Notes under the pieces: generated by a model
What the model was told of the DNA's origin: nothing
The model's input: only the letters and a program-made list of their open reading frames with translations
Databases searched by the model: none
Origin: Nocardia sp. NBC_01329
GTDB taxonomy: Bacteria; Actinomycetota; Actinomycetes; Mycobacteriales; Mycobacteriaceae
Length of the DNA: 64,000 nucleotides
Assembly (NCBI RefSeq): GCF_035956715.1
Contig: NZ_CP108381.1
Span: forward strand, 2,418,001 to 2,482,000
Reading direction: 5' to 3'
Part shown: in pieces, positions 33,302-42,008 of the stretch
How positions within the stretch are numbered: position 1 is the stretch's first letter
How the letters are laid out: the number at the start of each line of letters is the position of its first letter
Made by a program: the position numbers and the translations under genes

Positions 33302-34575
33302 CCCCAGAGATCAGCGCATCCACCGAAGCCACAACCCACTACGACCGGCGGGCCGCCGCCCGGATCCTGGCCGAGCTCGCCCCGGCGGATCTGTTCGCCG
33401 CCCGGCGCCCGGGGCCGGTGGGCAGAGTCGAATACACCGCGACCGAGTTGCGTGCCGAACCGGACAGTCACCTGACCTTCTCGCAGCGGCTCTACCTGGA
33501 ACGGTTCATGAGGCCCTGCCCGGCCGACGAAGTCACCTCTGCCACCCACCGGATGACCTGGGTCGACAGCGCCGGGATCCCCAATACCGGGTTCTACCGG
33601 GCGGATGCGCTGGGGCCGCTCGTACCTGTTGCCGCCCGGGAGGCGGTGCTCACGCTCTGGCGATCCATCGACGAGGACCAGGACCTGGCCGATCGGATAT
33701 CCCGGCTCGACCTCACGGCGCACGCGGTGCTGGCCGGTACCACCACTGATCACGAGCCTATCGATATCTTCCGGGTCGGGGTGGAATCCGCGGGCCGGGC
33801 ACTCGCCCAGCATGCGCTGATCGCCCAGCAGACCGAGTACCGGACCGCCGGCGAATTCGCTTGTGGATTACGCGATTCCGGAATATTCACCGCGGTCGCC
33901 ACCCGATGGTTCTGGGAGCTCCAGGCCTCCACATATCGGCGCGGGATGATCCCGGTGACGTTGCGCACCGAACCGGACGGGACGGTGCGGTATTCGTCGC
34001 AGTCGGTGGCGACACTGCGGGCGATGAAGGAAGCGACCGTCGCCGACGCGCACCGGGTCATGGATCGAGCGACCACCGGAGAAGGGCTGAGCGTGCCCGA
34101 GGCGATCGCCCGCTATCACGACGACCTGGACCTCATCTCCCGCCAATACGCGCTGTTACCCGCGGGCGAGCACCCGATCTGCCTCGCCGCGGTCACCCAC
34201 CGCGACGGCACCACGAACTCCACGCTGTTGTCGGGAGTAGTGGACCGCTTGGTCGAGACCTTCACCGATATCGCGGAACGCTGCGAACCGGTCGCCGTCG
34301 CGGCCCGGCCCGCGTCGGGCACCGGCCCGGCGGCCGCGGAGGACCAGACCTTCTATGTCCCCGATATGACCTGCAAACACTGCGTACGCACAATCGGCGG
34401 AGTCCTGGAATCGATGGATATCCGGGTCATGGATATCGACCTCGACAGCAAGCGGGTCGTGGCCGAGTTCCGCAGCCCACGGAACCGGGATCGCGCCTTC
34501 GAAGCGCTGCGCGACGGTGGATACAACCCGGTGGGCGAACGACCGGACCCGATACGCCGGGGCAGCCGCGGATGA
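33298..34575 (+). CDS. Unknown protein with C-terminal HMA metal-binding domain
   Basis: Residues 1-345 match no family I know; they include RLYLERFMRPCPADEVTSAT and FWELQASTYRRGMIPVTLRT. Residues 352-415 form a heavy-metal-associated domain with MTCKHC (Cys359, Cys362) and then IGGVLESMDIRVMDIDLDSK, as in copper/zinc chaperones. The fusion suggests metal delivery to, or sensing by, the N-terminal domain. It overlaps the genes on both sides by 4 bp (ATGA at 33298 and 34572), so it is made in step with them. Confidence 0.75.
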   Translation: MTPEISASTEATTHYDRRAAARILAELAPADLFAARRPGPVGRVEYTATELRAEPDSHLTFSQRLYLERFMRPCPADEVTSATHRMTWVDSAGIPNTGFYRADALGPLVPVAAREAVLTLWRSIDEDQDLADRISRLDLTAHAVLAGTTTDHEPIDIFRVGVESAGRALAQHALIAQQTEYRTAGEFACGLRDSGIFTAVATRWFWELQASTYRRGMIPVTLRTEPDGTVRYSSQSVATLRAMKEATVADAHRVMDRATTGEGLSVPEAIARYHDDLDLISRQYALLPAGEHPICLAAVTHRDGTTNSTLLSGVVDRLVETFTDIAERCEPVAVAARPASGTGPAAAEDQTFYVPDMTCKHCVRTIGGVLESMDIRVMDIDLDSKRVVAEFRSPRNRDRAFEALRDGGYNPVGERPDPIRRGSRG

Positions 34576-36071
34576 CCCTACGCCGCCCGCTGCGCGTCGA
34601 CCGGTCCACGCCTGCCGTGCACGCCGACCCGCCTTCGCTACCGGCGCGCTGGGATCCGCTCGTCGAGTCCTTCCTCGCCGACCGGACCGCGTTCGACGAG
34701 GTGCTGCACCGGTTCGGGACCCCGGCGAACCTCCTCTTCCCGCAGGTTTTCGCGGGCAATATCGGTCGGCTGGCCGCGGCACTCGACGCCGCCCGGACCG
34801 GATATCGGATCTGCTACGCGCACAAGGTGAACCGGTCCCGGTCCCTGGTCCGCACGGCCGCAGCACACGGGATCGGCGTGGACGTCGCCTCACCCGGTGA
34901 ACTGGATTCGGCGCTGGCCGCCGGATTCACCCCCGGTCGGATCGAGGTGACGGGACCGAAAGGCGAGGCGTTCCTTCGGGTTCTGGTGGGTTCCGGGGTC
35001 ACGGTGAACGTCGACAACGAATGGGAGTTGCAGACACTCGCCGACCTTGCCGATCCTGCTCACCCGGTTCCCGTGCTACTCCGTATCAGCGGCTTCACCG
35101 GTTCTCAGGTGAGCCGCTTCGGAATTCCGGCGCATCGGATGGAGCACGCCTTCGCTTTGCTGGCCCAGCACCGGGATCGGCTCCTGTTCCACGGCACAGC
35201 GTTCCATCTCGACACCGGCGACAGCGGCGAGCGGGTACGTGCCGCCGATGCCTGTTTCGCACTGCTCGAACAGGCCTACGCCGCCGGCCTCACGCCGACA
35301 GTGCTGAACATCGGCGGCGGGCTGCGCCAGGTGTTCACCGCCGACGGTGACCGGTTCGACGACTACGTGCATCGGTTGCGTGCGTCCCTCATCGGTGAGG
35401 GTGCGGCGATGAGCTGGGGTAACAACACCTTCGGCTATCACGTCGAGGGGGGAACGCTGCGCGGGACACCGGTATTCCACAAGTACTCCAACACCGTGCC
35501 CGCCGCCGAAATGCTGACCGAATTCCTGCGTGCCCCGCTCGAGCGCCACGGCGGCCGCAGTATCGCCCGCGTGGCCGAGGACAACCTGCTCGATATCTGG
35601 CTGGAACCGGGGAAGGCCCTCGCCGATCACGCCGGAATCACTGTGGCGCGGGTGGAATTCACGAAGGAATCTTCCGACGGCAGTGTGCTCGTCCATGTCG
35701 ATATCAGCCGCGACGCGGTGACCCCGGCCGATCAGGAGGTGATGGCCGACCCGCTGCTGCTGCCGGGCGACAGGAAGGCACCTGCCGGGAACCCGGTCGG
35801 CGTCTTCCTGGCCGGCCGACTCTGCCTCGAGAGAGATCTCGTCACCACACATATGGTCTGGTTACCGTGGCTGCCCCGGCCGGGAGACCTGATCGTGTTC
35901 CCGAATACTGCGGGATACCACATGGATCTGTCGGCGGCCGCCGCGGCCATGCACCCACCTGCGGCGAAAGTGGCGGTGGTCCGTCGCGACGGGAGATTCC
36001 TGGCCGTATCCGACACGGACTACCGGCCATCCTCCCCCACCACCGACTCGACATCTCCCGAGGTTTCGTGA
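34572..36071 (+). CDS. Y4yA-family PLP-dependent enzyme (LysA-like fold type III)
   Basis: The 499-residue protein has the alanine-racemase/LysA barrel: YRICYAHKVNRSRSLVR with the PLP Lys at about 85, then VDVASPGELDSALAAGF and a glycine-rich phosphate loop (LNIGGGLRQVF). VFLAGRLCLERDLV replaces the usual LysA cofactor/substrate motif. It matches the Y4yA group, known from the rhizobial symbiosis plasmid beside a cysteine-synthase homologue, and recalls the staphyloferrin decarboxylase SbnH. It probably decarboxylates an unusual amino acid. The final GTGA overlaps the next start. Confidence 0.8.
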   Translation: MTLRRPLRVDRSTPAVHADPPSLPARWDPLVESFLADRTAFDEVLHRFGTPANLLFPQVFAGNIGRLAAALDAARTGYRICYAHKVNRSRSLVRTAAAHGIGVDVASPGELDSALAAGFTPGRIEVTGPKGEAFLRVLVGSGVTVNVDNEWELQTLADLADPAHPVPVLLRISGFTGSQVSRFGIPAHRMEHAFALLAQHRDRLLFHGTAFHLDTGDSGERVRAADACFALLEQAYAAGLTPTVLNIGGGLRQVFTADGDRFDDYVHRLRASLIGEGAAMSWGNNTFGYHVEGGTLRGTPVFHKYSNTVPAAEMLTEFLRAPLERHGGRSIARVAEDNLLDIWLEPGKALADHAGITVARVEFTKESSDGSVLVHVDISRDAVTPADQEVMADPLLLPGDRKAPAGNPVGVFLAGRLCLERDLVTTHMVWLPWLPRPGDLIVFPNTAGYHMDLSAAAAAMHPPAAKVAVVRRDGRFLAVSDTDYRPSSPTTDSTSPEVS

Positions 36072-37387
36072 CGATCTACCAGCACATCACCGACCTGATC
36101 GGTGACACTCCCCTCCTCCACCTGGACCCCGCGGTCCACGGGCTCGACGGTGTGGACCTCTACGCCAAACTCGAATCGCACAACCCGTTCGGTTCGGTCA
36201 AGGACCGCGTCGCATGGGCGATGCTGCGCGACGAACTCGAAACCCTGCGGACACAGCACCGGACGTTGATCGAGGCGTCCAGCGGCAACACTGCCAAAGC
36301 GCTGCGGATTCTGGGCGCGATCCACGGCCTCGGACTGCGGGCCATGACCAATCGGATCAAGGTCGGCGAGGTGCGCGACCTGCTCCGGTTGCTCGGCACC
36401 GACATCGTCGAACTGCCCGGGCTGTCCGAATGCCCGGACCCCACCACCCCGAACGATGTGTACTCGGCGATCGACGCGGCCATGGCCGCCGAACCCGGCA
36501 GATTCCGGCATCTGTCCCAGTACACCAGCGAGAAGAACATCGCCGCCCATCACGACGGCACCGGATACGAGATCCACGAAGACCTCACCGCTGCCGGAAT
36601 CGAGCGGATCGACTACCTTTTCGGTGGTCTGGGCACCACCGGTTCGAGTCGCGGCGCGGGCAGCTATCTACGCAAATTCCACCCGGATCTGCGGACGGTG
36701 GCGGTGGTATCCGAACGGGAAGATTTCATTCCCGGTATCCGATCGGAACGGGAAATGTGGGAAGTGGGCCTGTTCCGGCCCGATTTCTACGACGAGATCG
36801 TCGCGATCGGATCCGGAACCGCGATCGAGGCCACGCTCGAACTCGCCACCGGGTACGGCGTCCTCGCCGGGCCCACCAGCGGTGCCGCCTACGCCGCCGC
36901 ACGTGCGGTGCTCGCCCGGCCCGGTCGCACGGGGGCTCCCGCGGTCGGGGTGATCATCGTGTGTGACCGGCTCGAACCGTATCTCTCCTATATCGAGCAG
37001 CGCCGACCCGAACTGTTCGGCCGCGAGACCGGTCCCCGCCCGCCGGACTCCGCCGAGATCGCTGCCGCGCCCTCACTGAATCCCGCCGAATTGGCCGACC
37101 TGGTGCGCACCGCACATCCGGTGATCGTCGACACGCGCGGTGCGATGGCCTATCGGGTCGCCCATATTCCGGGTGCGCTCAATATCCCCGACGATCGACT
37201 CACCGACCTGTTCACCCACGGCACACCGTTCTCCCGGGACCGCCCGGTGGTCTTCACCTGCCCCACCGGCGATATCTCCCGGCAGTTCGCCGCGACCGCA
37301 CGGCGGACCGGGCATACCGCCTACAGCTTGGACGGTGGTATCGCGGGCTGGCGGGCGGCCGGTCTGGAGCTGGAACGCGAGAACTGA
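36068..37387 (+). CDS. Cysteine-synthase-like PLP enzyme fused to rhodanese
   Basis: Residues 1-325 are a fold-type II PLP enzyme: FGSVKDRVAW gives the PLP Lys at about 45, EASSGNTAKA the substrate loop, and GGLGTTGSSRGAGSYLRKF the phosphate loop. Residues 345-439 are a rhodanese domain with VDTRGAMAYRVAHIPGALNI and the catalytic Cys at about 398 in VVFTCPTGDISR. A persulfide made by the SufS-like enzyme could thus be passed to a beta-replacement reaction. SbnA of staphyloferrin synthesis is a relative of the first half. GTG 36068 overlaps the preceding stop. Confidence 0.85.
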   Translation: MTIYQHITDLIGDTPLLHLDPAVHGLDGVDLYAKLESHNPFGSVKDRVAWAMLRDELETLRTQHRTLIEASSGNTAKALRILGAIHGLGLRAMTNRIKVGEVRDLLRLLGTDIVELPGLSECPDPTTPNDVYSAIDAAMAAEPGRFRHLSQYTSEKNIAAHHDGTGYEIHEDLTAAGIERIDYLFGGLGTTGSSRGAGSYLRKFHPDLRTVAVVSEREDFIPGIRSEREMWEVGLFRPDFYDEIVAIGSGTAIEATLELATGYGVLAGPTSGAAYAAARAVLARPGRTGAPAVGVIIVCDRLEPYLSYIEQRRPELFGRETGPRPPDSAEIAAAPSLNPAELADLVRTAHPVIVDTRGAMAYRVAHIPGALNIPDDRLTDLFTHGTPFSRDRPVVFTCPTGDISRQFAATARRTGHTAYSLDGGIAGWRAAGLELEREN

Positions 37388-37486
37388 CCGACCGGCGATC
37401 GCGGGCATCGGTCCGGGCTCACCGAACCGACCTCGACGAGCAGCCGGGAGATGGTCGGGACAGGCGCTCCGTTCACTGCGGGGCGC

Positions 37487-38164
37487 CTACTCGACGGTTG
37501 CCTCCGTGCCGGATCCCACGGCGGAACCGGGGCTGTCCGTCGGCGGGCCCGCATCCTCCGCGCGGGTCCGGATCAGTACCCCGACCGCGACCAGGAGCCC
37601 ACCCAGCGTCCAGCCGGCGAGCACATCCGTGGGCCAGTGCACCCCGAGGTATATCCGCGAAAGTCCCACCAGCACGACGAATGTGGCGGCGAGGGCCGCG
37701 ACGATCATGCCCACCAGCCGATGCGTGGTCCGCATGCAGAACAGAGCGGCCAGGACACCGACCACCGCGGCCGACCCGACACTGTGTCCCGAGGGGAATG
37801 CCGGACTGCTCACCTCTACCAGGTGGTCGGCCACCGGTGGCCGGGGTCGGCCGATCAATTGCTTCGCTACCGGCACCAGAATCGCCGACGCCGCCCCCAC
37901 CCCGGCAACCAGTAGTAGATCCGCCTTCGCTCCGCGCTTCGCCAGGACCGCGCAGGCCGATAACGCCAGTGCCCACATGACCACCGATCCGCCGACATGG
38001 GTGATCACCGTGGCCGCCGTGGTGAGCGTTTCGGTACGCCAGGTCAGCACCCAGTCGTGCATAGGCCGGTCGATATGGACCGTGGCATCGCCCACGACGA
38101 CGTATCCGGTCGTCGCGGCGAATACCGCGAACAGCACCACTGCGAGCCCGAGCACGTATTTCAC
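37487..38164 (-). CDS. PAP2-family membrane phosphatase
   Basis: The 225-residue protein has six hydrophobic helices and the three acid-phosphatase motifs KQLIGRPRP, PSGHS and SRIYLGVHWPTDVLAG. It would dephosphorylate a lipid phosphate or undecaprenyl pyrophosphate at the outer membrane face. GTG 38164 begins directly before the first helix; longer starts add an implausible Arg-rich leader. It is divergent from a TetR gene. Confidence 0.9.
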   Translation of the reverse strand: MKYVLGLAVVLFAVFAATTGYVVVGDATVHIDRPMHDWVLTWRTETLTTAATVITHVGGSVVMWALALSACAVLAKRGAKADLLLVAGVGAASAILVPVAKQLIGRPRPPVADHLVEVSSPAFPSGHSVGSAAVVGVLAALFCMRTTHRLVGMIVAALAATFVVLVGLSRIYLGVHWPTDVLAGWTLGGLLVAVGVLIRTRAEDAGPPTDSPGSAVGSGTEATVE

Positions 38165-38374
38165 CCTAGCCGTACGCTGTCGACCGGCGTCCGTGCGGCA
38201 CGGCGTGGAGAGAGCGGTCCGGGCAGGTCCGGACGCCGCTATCCGCACTGCCGGCCGGGCGGTTCTCGTCGCCCGGCCGCCGGACCCCGACGCCCACACC
38301 TGACCTGCGGCCCGCCCCAACCATGCGGCGACCACCCGGCGCGACCGGCGGCACACGCCCACTACTGTGGACGG

Positions 38375-38998
38375 GTGCATTCAGATGAGCGATCGGACGA
38401 CAGCGGACCCCGGATCTGGGGTGGCACCACGCTTTCCGAACGAAAGCAGGCACGACGCAGCGCGCTGCTCGAGGCCGCGCTCGATCTGATCGGTGAATCC
38501 GGCGCCGCCGGAGTCACCATGCGGGCGGTGTGCCGCCGGGCCAACCTCACCGATCGGTACTTCTACGAGAGTTTTGCCAGCCGCGACGAACTGCTCGATG
38601 TGCTCTACCGGCAGATCGCCGACGATTTCCTCGATCCGATGACCGCGTTCGCCGTCGCCGACGATGCCTCGCGTGACCGGGCGCTTTCCGAAGCGCTGGT
38701 GGACAAAGTGCTCGAGGACCCCCGCAAATCGCGGTTGTTCCTGGTGGAGCCGTATTCCAGCACCGGTCTCGGACAGACCACCATCGCGGTGATGCCCGCC
38801 TTCACTCGGCTCATCCAGGATCACCTCTTCTATCGGATCGACGATCCGGTCCGGCGGCGGCTCGCTTCGGTCACCATGGCGAGTGGGAACGCGGGGATGT
38901 TCTCGGCCTGGCTCAACGGTTCACTACGCGCCACCCGCGCGGAGATCATCGAACATCTCGTCGCCATGCTGGGGGCGTACCGCGGACTGTATCGCTAG
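38375..38998 (+). CDS. TetR-family transcriptional regulator
   Basis: The 207-residue protein has the helix-turn-helix VTMRAVCRRANLTDRYFYES and FASRDELLDVLY. The C-terminal domain is helical with no known ligand motif. GTG 38375 is the likely start. It diverges from the PAP2 gene, 210 bp away, and precedes the NfeD/flotillin pair by 52 bp. Confidence 0.88.
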   Translation: MHSDERSDDSGPRIWGGTTLSERKQARRSALLEAALDLIGESGAAGVTMRAVCRRANLTDRYFYESFASRDELLDVLYRQIADDFLDPMTAFAVADDASRDRALSEALVDKVLEDPRKSRLFLVEPYSSTGLGQTTIAVMPAFTRLIQDHLFYRIDDPVRRRLASVTMASGNAGMFSAWLNGSLRATRAEIIEHLVAMLGAYRGLYR

Positions 38999-39050
38999 TC
39001 TCGGGCCCGGTTCCCGGATACAACGGCCGGGCAAGAAGATCGGGGAGAAA

Positions 39051-39278
39051 TTGCACGACGAAGTTATCGGATCGACCGGTAAGCTGATCTCGCCGATCCG
39101 AGGCCCCGGGACGCTGGGTGAGGTCCTGGTGGCCGTCCGTGGGGGAACCGAAGGGTACATCGCGCGAGCCGCCGAAACGATCCCGGCCGGGAGCACCGTG
39201 CTGGTCATCGCTGTCGATTCCGGTCGTATCGCCGAAGTGGTGCCCTGGATACCCCTCACGCCGGACCCGGCACCGTAG
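39051..39278 (+). CDS. NfeD-like OB-fold protein
   Basis: TTG 39051 follows GGGGAG closely. The 75 residues, EVIGSTGKLISPIRGPGTLG, VLVAVRGGTEGYIARAAETI and PAGSTVLVIAVDSGRIAEVV, form an NfeD C-terminal OB domain without membrane helices. NfeD partners of flotillins are encoded next to them, as here (23 bp to the SPFH gene). Confidence 0.75.
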   Translation: MHDEVIGSTGKLISPIRGPGTLGEVLVAVRGGTEGYIARAAETIPAGSTVLVIAVDSGRIAEVVPWIPLTPDPAP

Positions 39279-39301
39279 CAACACGACGCGAGGAGTTTTA
39301 C

Positions 39302-40408
39302 GTGCTGGGTTATCACGTGCCCGATCCCGATGAGGCGATGCTGGTCAGCGGTGCCAAGAGTCGCGACGCCACCCCGTTCCGGGTGATCATCGGACGCGGC
39401 ACGTGGGTGATGCCGTTCTTCCGCAAGGTCCGCTACCTGTCGCTGGCGATGTTCGAGGCCGAGATCACCGAACGCTGTGTGACCAAACAGGCCATCATCC
39501 TGCAGGTGCGGGCGGTCATCGCGTTCAAGGTCGCCAACGACAGCGCCTCCATCGTGAACGCGGCCCAGCGTTTCCTCTCCGAACAGGAACAGGAGATGTC
39601 GGTGCTGACCGGGCGGATCTTCTCCGGTCATCTGCGGTCCATCATCGGCTCGATGACGGTGGAGGAGATCATCCGGGAGCGTCAGCGGCTCGCCGACGAG
39701 GTTCTGGTCGCGTCCAAGGTGGAGATGAGCAATATCGGCCTGTGGGTCGACTCGTTCCAGATCCAGTCCATCGACGACGGCGATCTGGGCTATATCTCCG
39801 CACTGGCCGCACCGCACAACGCGGCCGTGCACCGGGACGCACATATCGCGAAATCGCAGGCCGCACAGCGTTCGGCCGAGGCCGAACAGGAATCGCTGCG
39901 TAAACAGGCCGAGTACTCGCGGGAGACGTCGATCCTCAAGGCCGGCTATCAGCGCGATATCGACAAGGCCCAAGCCGAAGCCGCCGCGGCCGGACCGCTT
40001 GCCGCCGCCCTCGCCCAGCAGGAGGTGCTCGGCGCGCAGGCCGCCCAGGCCCGAAAAGAGGCCGAACTGCGTGAGCAGCAGTTGCAGGCCGAAGTTGTCA
40101 AACCGGCGCAGGCCGAAGCCGAGCGGGTGCGGATCCTCGCTGAGGCCGAGGCCAATCGCACCAGGATCCAGGCCGAGGCAGCAGCCTCCAACAACCGCAT
40201 CGCACTCGACCAGATGCTCATCGAACAGTTGCCGCTCATCGTGGAACAGGCCGCGCGCGGACTTTCCAACGCCAATCTGACAGTCCTGAACGGGCCGGAC
40301 GGGGTCGGCGAACTGCTCAACGGCATGGTCGGGCAGGGGTTGACCGTATTCAACTCGCTGCAAAAAGCGCTTTCGACCACCGATCAGGAAAAACCGGATA
40401 TAGAGTGA
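39302..40408 (+). CDS. SPFH/flotillin-family protein
   Basis: The 368-residue protein starts MLGYHVPDPDEAMLVSGAKS, then the SPFH core (ITERCVTKQAIILQVRAVIA, MSVLTGRIFSGHLRSIIGSM) and a long coiled coil of EA-rich repeats (about 180-310). It ends LNGPDGVGELLNGMVGQGL. Flotillins organise membrane microdomains. No transmembrane helix is evident, so membrane contact is probably peripheral. GTG 39302 has GAGGAG upstream. The last codon overlaps a possible start of the next gene. Confidence 0.92.
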   Translation: MLGYHVPDPDEAMLVSGAKSRDATPFRVIIGRGTWVMPFFRKVRYLSLAMFEAEITERCVTKQAIILQVRAVIAFKVANDSASIVNAAQRFLSEQEQEMSVLTGRIFSGHLRSIIGSMTVEEIIRERQRLADEVLVASKVEMSNIGLWVDSFQIQSIDDGDLGYISALAAPHNAAVHRDAHIAKSQAAQRSAEAEQESLRKQAEYSRETSILKAGYQRDIDKAQAEAAAAGPLAAALAQQEVLGAQAAQARKEAELREQQLQAEVVKPAQAEAERVRILAEAEANRTRIQAEAAASNNRIALDQMLIEQLPLIVEQAARGLSNANLTVLNGPDGVGELLNGMVGQGLTVFNSLQKALSTTDQEKPDIE

Positions 40409-40437
40409 CCGGCAGGACTGTGGCGAGGAGCGGTGTA

Positions 40438-40818
40438 GTGGCCAGCGGGAAATTGGTGTCGTTCGACGGATCGCGGGGATTCGGTTTCATCCGCCCCGAG
40501 GACGGTGGACCCGACGTGTTCGTACACGTCAACGATATCGGCCTGGGCGAGGACGAACTCCGGCAGGGACGGGTGTTCGAATTCGATGTCGCCGAGGGCG
40601 ATCGTGGCCCGAAGGCGATCAACCTCCGGTCGCCACGCGGCCAACCTGTCCGGTCCGAACCGGTGGCGGACGGTACCCGGTTGACGGCCGACGAACACAC
40701 GCGGCTGGTCACCGAACTACTTCTCGACGCCTCCCCGGCGCTGACGGCCGGGGAGATCGTCACCATCCGGCAGCGGCTCACCGATTTCGCGGTCGAACAG
40801 GGCTGGATCGACGGCTGA
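40438..40818 (+). CDS. Cold-shock-domain protein with C-terminal extension
   Basis: ASGKLVSFDGSRGFGFIRPE, then DVFVHVNDIG, are RNP1/RNP2 motifs of the cold-shock fold, which binds single-stranded nucleic acid. A 50-residue helical tail (TADEHTRLVTELLLDASPAL) is extra compared with 67-residue CspA proteins. GTG 40438 has GGAG upstream; an in-frame GTG at 40405 overlaps the flotillin stop (GTGA) and would add 11 residues. Confidence 0.85.
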   Translation: MASGKLVSFDGSRGFGFIRPEDGGPDVFVHVNDIGLGEDELRQGRVFEFDVAEGDRGPKAINLRSPRGQPVRSEPVADGTRLTADEHTRLVTELLLDASPALTAGEIVTIRQRLTDFAVEQGWIDG

Positions 40819-40922
40819 CGGCCGGATCCGGCGATCTGTCGGTTCGAACTCCTATCATCGGGGGCGATGATTCGGTGCCGGCCACGGCGTCGATACGGGT
40901 GAGTCGACCCGAGGAGGATCGT

Positions 40923-42008
40923 GTGGATCTACCGGTGATGCCGCCTGTCCGGCCCATGCTGGCCAAATCCGCGCCCGATATTCCGCCGGGCCCGGGTCTG
41001 AGTTATGAGCCCAAATGGGACGGATTCCGCTGCGTGGTATTCCGCGACGGTGACTCGGTGGAACTGGGTTCCCGCAACGATCGGCCGCTCACCCGGTATT
41101 TCCCCGAGGTCGCCGCACTGCTGCGCGCCGCGCTGCCGGACCGGTGTGTCGTGGACGGAGAGATCGTGCTGGTCACCGAGCACGGGCTCGATTTCGACGT
41201 CCTACAGCAACGCCTGCACCCGGCGGCATCACGAGTGGCCAAGCTCGCCGCGGAGACTCCGGCGAGTTTCGTGGCTTTCGACCTGCTGGCGCTCGGTGAC
41301 CGGGATCTGACCGGCGCACCGTTTCGCGAACGCCGGCGGCTGCTCGAAACCATCCTGGACACCGAACCCGGCCGAGTGCATCTCACCCCACTCACCGGCG
41401 ATCCGGCGGTGGCCCGGGATTGGTTCACCCGGTTCGAGGGCGCCGGTTTCGACGGTGTGATGGTCAAGGCCGACGACCAGCCGTATCAGCAGAACAAGCG
41501 GGTGATGCTCAAGGTCAAGCACGAGCGGACAGCCGACTGTGTGGTGGCGGGTTTCCGCTGGCACAAGGACGGGCAGGGGGTCGGTTCCCTACTGCTGGGG
41601 CTCTTCGACGACGAGGGCCGATTGCACCATGTGGGGGTGGCGAGCAGTTTCACCGCCGCGCGGCGCGCCGAGCTGGTCGGCGAACTCGCTCCCCTCCGAG
41701 AGAACGCGCTGACGAACCATCCGTGGCGGGAATGGGCCGATGCCGCGGCGCAGGCCGAATCGGGAGGCTCCATGCCCGGCGGGGTGAGCCGCTGGAGCGG
41801 CGGCAAGGACCTTTCCTGGGAACCGCTGCGGGCGGAACTGGTCGCTGAGGTGCGGTACGAGCATCTACAATCCGGGCGCTTCCGGCACGGCGGACGGCTG
41901 GTCCGGTTCCGTGCCGACCGCACGCCCGAATCGTGCACCTACGCCCAGCTGGATGAAGCCGCGCCCGCCGAACTGCACGAGATCTTCGGTGCCTCGGTGG
42001 CGAAATGA
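40923..42008 (+). CDS. ligC: ATP-dependent DNA ligase, LigC type
   Basis: The 361-residue enzyme has the nucleotidyl-transferase motif EPKWDGFR with the AMP-accepting Lys at about 31, SRNDRPLTRYFPEV as motif Ia, VDGEIVL and FDGVMVK as later motifs, and an OB domain ending FRADRTPESCTYAQL. It matches mycobacterial LigC (Rv3731), a stand-alone relative of the LigD ligase domain. GTG 40923 has GAGGAGG upstream. Its stop overlaps the polymerase gene by 4 bp. Confidence 0.92.
   Translation: MDLPVMPPVRPMLAKSAPDIPPGPGLSYEPKWDGFRCVVFRDGDSVELGSRNDRPLTRYFPEVAALLRAALPDRCVVDGEIVLVTEHGLDFDVLQQRLHPAASRVAKLAAETPASFVAFDLLALGDRDLTGAPFRERRRLLETILDTEPGRVHLTPLTGDPAVARDWFTRFEGAGFDGVMVKADDQPYQQNKRVMLKVKHERTADCVVAGFRWHKDGQGVGSLLLGLFDDEGRLHHVGVASSFTAARRAELVGELAPLRENALTNHPWREWADAAAQAESGGSMPGGVSRWSGGKDLSWEPLRAELVAEVRYEHLQSGRFRHGGRLVRFRADRTPESCTYAQLDEAAPAELHEIFGASVAK

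Noticed and set aside
38924..40363. A 479-codon minus-strand frame
   Set aside because: It lies opposite the NfeD/flotillin pair, has no domain and reflects the coiled-coil codon pattern.
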